Origin: Flavobacterium sp. ACN6
GTDB lineage: Bacteria > Bacteroidota > Bacteroidia > Flavobacteriales > Flavobacteriaceae
Direction: 5' to 3'
Length of the DNA stretch: 64,000 nt
NCBI RefSeq assembly: GCF_002304005.1
Contig: NZ_MRCQ01000007.1
Span: forward strand, 186,001 to 250,000
Under the pieces are notes generated by a model that was given only the letters and a program-made list of their open reading frames with translations, did not search any database and was not told where the DNA came from. Within the stretch, counting starts at the first letter, position 1; every line of letters begins with the position of its first letter. The translations under genes were made by a program, and so were the position numbers. Of this stretch, positions 63,401 through 64,000 are shown in pieces.

Positions 63401-64000
63401 AAGTTTCACACAGATACCAATTGCAGCAGGACTTTTCGCAGGAAAGAATCGAATATTTAACCAATGATGGAAAAGATAAGGCAGATGGAGTGGTATTGTT
63501 TTTCCAGAAACAGAATGGTTTAGTCTGGAAGCAGGCGATTGCATCAAATGATTACAACGAAAAAACAAAAGAAGATCTACTTACTGTAACAAAAGGCGAG
63601 AAGCTGTTTTTTAGGGTAAGTTCTTTATTAGATGGAAATTTTGATCAGGTTTTGTGGAGCCCAAAAATTTCTTATACAACAATAAATGACAATACGGGCA
63701 GTTTAGTTCCAATCGATGATGATGCGGTAGATGCCAACTCGTATTCATTAAAAAATTATGATGCTGAGAAAGATTTTTTAAGCAGTACAAATTCTGGACT
63801 TTTAGTGCCGGCTGGCATGATTTCTTTTGCAGGAAATTTTATAAAACCGATTACATCAGATCATGTGAGACTTCGAATTTTTAGAAAAAATCTTGATGCT
63901 GGAGCAGTCGAAACAATACTCTATGAAAGACTATTTAAAGCAAATGAAGCGGTTTCTTTTGATCTAAGCAGTATTGGAACAATAAATAATAATGTGACAT
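60481..64000 (+). CDS. Very large SpvB/Tc-toxin-like protein, 3' end outside window
   Basis: An uninterrupted frame from ATG 60481 to the window edge (1,173 codons). It starts with a signal or anchor (NKIILLVFLIGTFLFAANFG). Residues of about 30-425 are a beta-rich region with an IPT-like and ZU5-like feel (FSAVFPVGALKNNVKVSVSG, KAVTLSLPYDKKTIPEGYTE). The SpvB domain begins near 428 (STGFSIVIPNGRGGMQPSLN, LQYDSDGGHSWAGMGWDISA) and is followed by VCBS/TcdB-middle type calcium-loop motifs (LEDLDGDQLPDKVF near 810, MDFNGDGLVDFADNG near 893). This is the architecture of TcB/RHS shells; RHS repeats and any toxin tip would lie beyond the window. Confidence 0.88.
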   Translation, partial: MKNKIILLVFLIGTFLFAANFGEYKMSSLFSENTSTEEVLTSKSDSTVIIKNDNKSTKLFTADIKEGNIGVNTTEEVDDAYDNVFHLKVDELPENNENAYLEYELYGYDQSASISRSLNNQPSIGGQFLSENKAWTKQSELLSEKSLRQGDNVLLFTAPDGILNGYKIKNVRIVYKSETASKNFTLLKSEDKLYIKGTNFPSQIKKMTIAGIAVDVNQPEFELVLDGKSIGRSILVQKETATRVIVNEKLELNQFLKVPSFRPLENAKERIAKTINFETVNTLDYKDFSAVFPVGALKNNVKVSVSGLRKIDIAPLNSAMVNVTGTNAGYRLLPHGTIFEKAVTLSLPYDKKTIPEGYTEKDINVFYFDENKRLWQEVTKDSLDIKQGIIKAKTTHFTDFIAGIIKMPESPETSGYTPTSIKDLKAASPLVGIQSIAPPSANGRGTMSTGFSIVIPNGRGGMQPSLNLQYDSDGGHSWAGMGWDISAPAVSIETRWGAPRYDAVSETESYSISGEALIPNSHRAEWIGRTTDKQFYPRREGAFQQIIRKGSSPKNYYWVVKDKSGVASYYGGNLSGLSANGVLQDGNGNVGHWALCLQVDLKGNTVEYEYDKSDGELYLKKVYYTGFNSQKGNYSVTFVKNSDLGEANRPDVQVSARLGFRQLNNQLLRKIEVRYKNDMVRSYELNYTEGAYKKTLLKSVSEYDSESNLFYTNTLDYFDDVRDASGKYNPFGPEQNWNVQDDQLKNNILPNVDVSGKHTLGNSSNGKSAGINYRIGVGLATDTGNFKQNTIGAHGGNSWGSSETIVILEDLDGDQLPDKVFRKGNNVYYRKNLSNQGTNGFGEIQEITLNNIGNSSSKTFNWGVGLILGYSQVSASVGFDKQYTKSKTKSYFMDFNGDGLVDFADNGQVYYNRLVDGVPTFKTSSGGTPAPVSGNGELSLEFPDPGITKEQMQINNPLHDAVRMWEAPVTGQIKVSHRYQLQQDFSQERIEYLTNDGKDKADGVVLFFQKQNGLVWKQAIASNDYNEKTKEDLLTVTKGEKLFFRVSSLLDGNFDQVLWSPKISYTTINDNTGSLVPIDDDAVDANSYSLKNYDAEKDFLSSTNSGLLVPAGMISFAGNFIKPITSDHVRLRIFRKNLDAGAVETILYERLFKANEAVSFDLSSIGTINNNVT

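Overview
The window is a 64-kb piece of an AT-rich Bacteroidota chromosome, almost certainly a Flavobacterium close to F. johnsoniae. It carries the complete gliding/type IX secretion (T9SS) core gldK-gldL-gldM-gldN followed by the extra paralog gldO, a T9SS type A C-terminal sorting domain, and many promoters of the flavobacterial type (TTG at -33, TAnnTTTG at -7). No rRNA, tRNA, CRISPR array, prophage or intact insertion sequence was recognised.

Layout. 1-2100: accessory end with three minus-strand genes of unknown function separated by two ~135-bp imperfect-palindrome repeats, arranged like gene cassettes. 2.2-11 kb: a long minus-strand run of mostly single-gene units (two-TM protein, RibD-like reductase, secreted HExxH protein, alpha/beta hydrolase, UPF0173 hydrolase, TlpA-like thioredoxin lipid-side protein, Mpo1-like, cupin lipoprotein, DUF2199, DUF3754/TMEM143-like). 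11-12 kb: a GIY-YIG nuclease gene sitting inside a nest of 31-bp palindromic repeats. 12.2-17.3 kb: CxxC protein, DoxX-like protein, a small gene behind a strongly structured candidate leader RNA, a LytS/LytTR two-component pair divergent from an outer-membrane beta-barrel gene with a direct-repeat operator between them. 17.3-21.8 kb: three paralogous secreted tail-fibre-like proteins with S74 intramolecular-chaperone domains. 22-27.5 kb: SulP transporter, AraC regulator, SDR, NPP-type phosphodiesterase; two families of perfect palindromes bracket the AraC-SDR pair. 27.7-37.1 kb: housekeeping minus-strand block groEL, a four-helix-bundle (S23/IVP) gene inserted between groEL and groES, secG, an acidic-repeat TPR protein, lptE, a sigma-54 activator, a lipoprotein and miaB. 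37.7-51 kb (plus strand): topA, an arginase-fold protein with degraded metal ligands, gldKLMNO, a FAD oxidoreductase, DUF983 and an ABC-F ATPase. 51-56 kb: App1-type phosphatase, lipid kinase, an exact 74-bp tandem array of 11 units, a GNAT-like protein, DUF1761. 56-64 kb: a small gene, two related beta-barrel proteins, a T9SS-sorted surface protein and the first 1,173 codons of a very large SpvB/Tc-toxin-like protein that runs off the window.

How the genes work together. GldL/GldM form the proton-driven motor and GldK/GldN(O) the periplasmic ring of the T9SS, which would export the CTD protein at 58.4-60.4 kb. GroES/GroEL, SecG, LptE, MiaB and TopA are core functions. The non-coding fraction is unusually structured: several unrelated kinds of palindromes, one long tandem array, and degenerate runs with a 7-bp period whose heptamer differs from locus to locus. 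These repeats, the leader RNA at 13.5 kb, the nuclease and S23 genes embedded in repeats, and the SpvB locus are the parts most worth a second look.
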